A DNA stretch of 64,000 nt, taken from contig NZ_CP149511.1 in assembly GCF_040126305.1 (NCBI RefSeq), positions 186,001-250,000 on the forward strand, in the 5' to 3' direction. Position 1 is the first letter of the stretch. Each line of letters starts with the position of its first letter. The notes beneath the pieces are model-generated. The model was not told the origin of the DNA. It saw only the letters and a program-made list of their open reading frames with translations, and did not search any database. This stretch comes from Pararhizobium sp. A13 (GTDB lineage Bacteria; Pseudomonadota; Alphaproteobacteria; Rhizobiales; Rhizobiaceae). The position numbers were made by a program, and so were the translations under genes. This document shows, in pieces, positions 62,362-64,000 of this stretch.

Positions 62362-63483
62362 ATGAAAAAGAAATTACGGCTTGGTCTGATCGGATCGGGT
62401 TTTATGGGTAAAACGCACGTTTTCGGTTTTGCCGCTGCACAGCGCGTTTTTGATCTTCCTTATGAGGTCGAATTGACGTGCATCGCGGACGTGACGATGG
62501 CACAAGCAGAAGCCGCGTGCACAGCTCTCGGCTTTGAGAACGCCACGGACGACTGGCGCAAGATGATTGATGATCCGTCGTTGGACGTGATCGATATCAC
62601 GGCGCCGAACGCGCTCCATAAGGAAATGGCTCTGGCAGCCATCGCCGCCGGAAAACACGTCTATTGCGAGAAGCCGTTGGCGCCCTTGTCCGCGGACGCC
62701 CGCGAAATGGCAGAAGCTGCCGAACGCGCCGGCATCAAGACGCAAGTTGGTTTCAACTACCTCTGCAATCCCATTCTCAGCCTTGCCCGCGAAATGATTG
62801 ACGCCGGAGAATTGGGTGAAATCCGAGGCTACCGCGGCCTGCACGCGGAAGATTACATGGCCGACGCAAATGGCCAGTTTACGTTCCGCCACGATCCGGC
62901 CGGCGGCGGCGCCCTGGCTGACATCGGCAGCCATGCCTTGGCGACTGCCGAATTCCTGCTTGGTCCGATCACGCGGGTGCTTGGTGATTGCATTACGGTT
63001 ATCGGTTCGCGGCCGGACGGCAAGGGTGGCACGCGTACGGTTGAGACGGACGATGTAGCGCGGGCATTTCTGCGTTTCGAAAACGGGGCCAACGGGTCTA
63101 TCGAGGGCAATTGGATTGCCACCGGCCGCAAGATGCAACACGATTTCGAAGTTTACGGCACAAAGGGCGCGCTTTCGTTTTCACAAGAGCGCTTCAACGA
63201 ACTCCATTTCTTCTCGACAAGCGATGCCAAGGGTCGTCAGGGTTTTCGGCGCATTGAAGCCGGACCGGATCACTCCCCCTACGGCCGCTTCTGCGTCGCC
63301 CCAGGTCACCAGCTCGGGTTCAACGATCTGAAAGCGATTGAGGTAGCCGGTTATCTGGAAGCGATTGCGGGAGTCCGGCCCGAACCCTTCAACTTTCGAG
63401 CGGGCTTGCGAATTCAGACCCTTGTCGAAACGATCCAAAAGTCTTCGCGCAGCGAGAGGTGGCTTGCCGTGGACGGTGCGTGA
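62362..63483 (+). CDS. Gfo/Idh/MocA-family dehydrogenase
   Basis: 373 residues: LGLIGSGFMGKTHVFGF, ITAPNALHKEMALAAIAAGKHVYCEKPLAPL (active Lys), GFNYLCNPILSLAREM, ADIGSHALATAEFLLG. Longer than the two others (336) and of a different subgroup, with TRTVETDDVARAFLRFENG in the C-terminal sheet. GAAGGAA precedes the ATG. Probably the third oxidoreductase of the cyclitol/glycoside region. Confidence 0.83.
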   Translation: MKKKLRLGLIGSGFMGKTHVFGFAAAQRVFDLPYEVELTCIADVTMAQAEAACTALGFENATDDWRKMIDDPSLDVIDITAPNALHKEMALAAIAAGKHVYCEKPLAPLSADAREMAEAAERAGIKTQVGFNYLCNPILSLAREMIDAGELGEIRGYRGLHAEDYMADANGQFTFRHDPAGGGALADIGSHALATAEFLLGPITRVLGDCITVIGSRPDGKGGTRTVETDDVARAFLRFENGANGSIEGNWIATGRKMQHDFEVYGTKGALSFSQERFNELHFFSTSDAKGRQGFRRIEAGPDHSPYGRFCVAPGHQLGFNDLKAIEVAGYLEAIAGVRPEPFNFRAGLRIQTLVETIQKSSRSERWLAVDGA

Positions 63484-63800
63484 TGGATGAGGAAAAGCGG
63501 CTTGGCGTCGCAGGCTGTCGGAACGTCCGGGTCGATCTGACAGGGGGCAAACTGTGAGCGGTGCTTACGGCTATCACCTGTGTGCCGAAGCAGTGTGCTC
63601 GAATGGGACGGATTGGTGGCGATCGGCCTAGCAGCAGATTGTCACCGCTGCTCTTCAGGCACGCACAGAACTGCACCCCACCCGGCCAATTTCATAACAG
63701 TCCGTCCATCCGTCCCGCAGTTCTCAATAAGGTGCCGTCCCGTGAGGACGGCCACCACCAATTGCTGGGAAAACTTAAAACTAATGTGAGGAAATAAAAA
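63484..63800. other. 317-bp gap before pntA, no gene recognised
   Basis: Short ORFs only, none recognisable. Near its end a bulged hairpin (CCGTCC / GGACGG, 63735-63751) lies about 50 bp before the pntA start and may be a leader structure. Confidence 0.45.
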
Positions 63801-64000
63801 TGATCGTTGGCGTGCCGAAGGAAATTTTCGGTGGAGAGCATCGAGTCGCCTTGACGCCGGAGTCTGCTTTGCAATTGGCGAAACTCGGCCATTCTGTCGC
63901 TATCGAAACAGGTGCCGGTCTTAAGGCTGGCTTTAGCGATCAAGCCTACATTTCAGTGGGCGTGGATGTTTTTCCCGACAGCGACAGCCTCTACGCCAGC
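63801..64000 (+). CDS. pntA: NAD(P) transhydrogenase subunit alpha (N-terminal part, cut by window)
   Basis: 66 residues visible: MIVGVPKEIFGGEHRVALTP, ESALQLAKLGHSVAIETGAG, AGFSDQAYISVGVDVF. This is the first domain of the PntA/alanine dehydrogenase family; TPESALQL and the GGEHRVAL form favour the transhydrogenase, which interconverts NADH and NADPH using the proton gradient. TGAGGAAAT precedes the ATG. The rest lies beyond the window. Confidence 0.8.

Noticed and set aside
63731..63757. Bulged hairpin before pntA as a riboswitch
   Set aside because: Too small, no known aptamer core recognised; listed only as a possible leader structure.
1..64000. CRISPR arrays, tRNA or rRNA genes, prophage or integrase genes
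   Set aside because: None seen: no regularly spaced repeats, no cloverleaf-like segments noticed and no integrase or phage structural motifs; the only mobile-element trace is the IS5-type fragment.

Overview
The window looks like part of a large accessory replicon or catabolic island of a plant-associated alphaproteobacterium of the Rhizobiales (Rhizobium/Agrobacterium/Allorhizobium type). This is inferred from gene families, high GC, the ttu tartrate layout known from Agrobacterium vitis, and the density of sugar and amino-acid ABC operons. No rRNA, tRNA, CRISPR array or replication origin was seen.

Layout. (A) 2-5360: tripartite RND efflux operon (outer-membrane factor open at the window edge, adaptor, pump). 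(B) 5405-5806: 3' remnant of an IS5-type transposase. (C) 5882-12058: tartrate operon ttuA<>ttuBCDE (LysR, MFS porter, tartrate dehydrogenase, glycerate kinase/hydroxypyruvate reductase, pyruvate kinase). (D) 12044-17119: GntR regulator and a tripartite tricarboxylate transporter, with a second, almost identical ttuC lying between the tctC-like and tctB-like genes. (E) 17640-31605: split transketolase, unusual amidohydrolase, NifU-like protein, PRISE-type reductase, three regulators (LysR, TetR, LysR), three SDR dehydrogenases, a ribose-class ABC transporter and a small cupin. (F) 31859-43919: catabolism of a cyclic imino acid (hydroxyproline/pipecolate type): FCD-GntR repressor, dimethylformamidase-like protein, LDH2-type imine reductase, acetyltransferase, sarcosine-oxidase-like flavoenzyme, two proline-racemase-superfamily enzymes with different active-site pairs, an OCD-type imine reductase and a polar amino-acid ABC transporter. 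A GTATAC-centred palindrome recurs upstream of its transcription units. (G) 43930-44517: a scar with a tautomerase stub, a glyoxalase/VOC fragment and a gentisate-dioxygenase-like fragment. (H) 44667-63483: cyclitol- or glycoside-type catabolism with two sugar ABC transporters, three Gfo/Idh/MocA dehydrogenases, an IolE-like and a second TIM-barrel enzyme, an SDR, a phytanoyl-CoA-dioxygenase-family oxygenase, a LacI repressor beside a paralogue in which the LacI sensor is joined to an RpiR-type HTH, and a sensorless RpiR HTH. (I) 63801-end: start of pntA (transhydrogenase alpha), cut by the window.

The modules share one logic: dedicated uptake, dedicated dehydrogenases and a local regulator. 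Most genes are translationally coupled (ATGA or TGATG overlaps). Four of the five solute-binding-protein genes are followed by a strong stem-loop without a T-run, probably a device for unequal expression of binding protein and membrane parts. The observations I consider most worth a second look are the RpiR/LacI hybrid beside its LacI paralogue, the imino-acid operon with a dimethylformamidase-like enzyme and its operator set, and the tartrate dehydrogenase duplication inside a foreign transporter operon.
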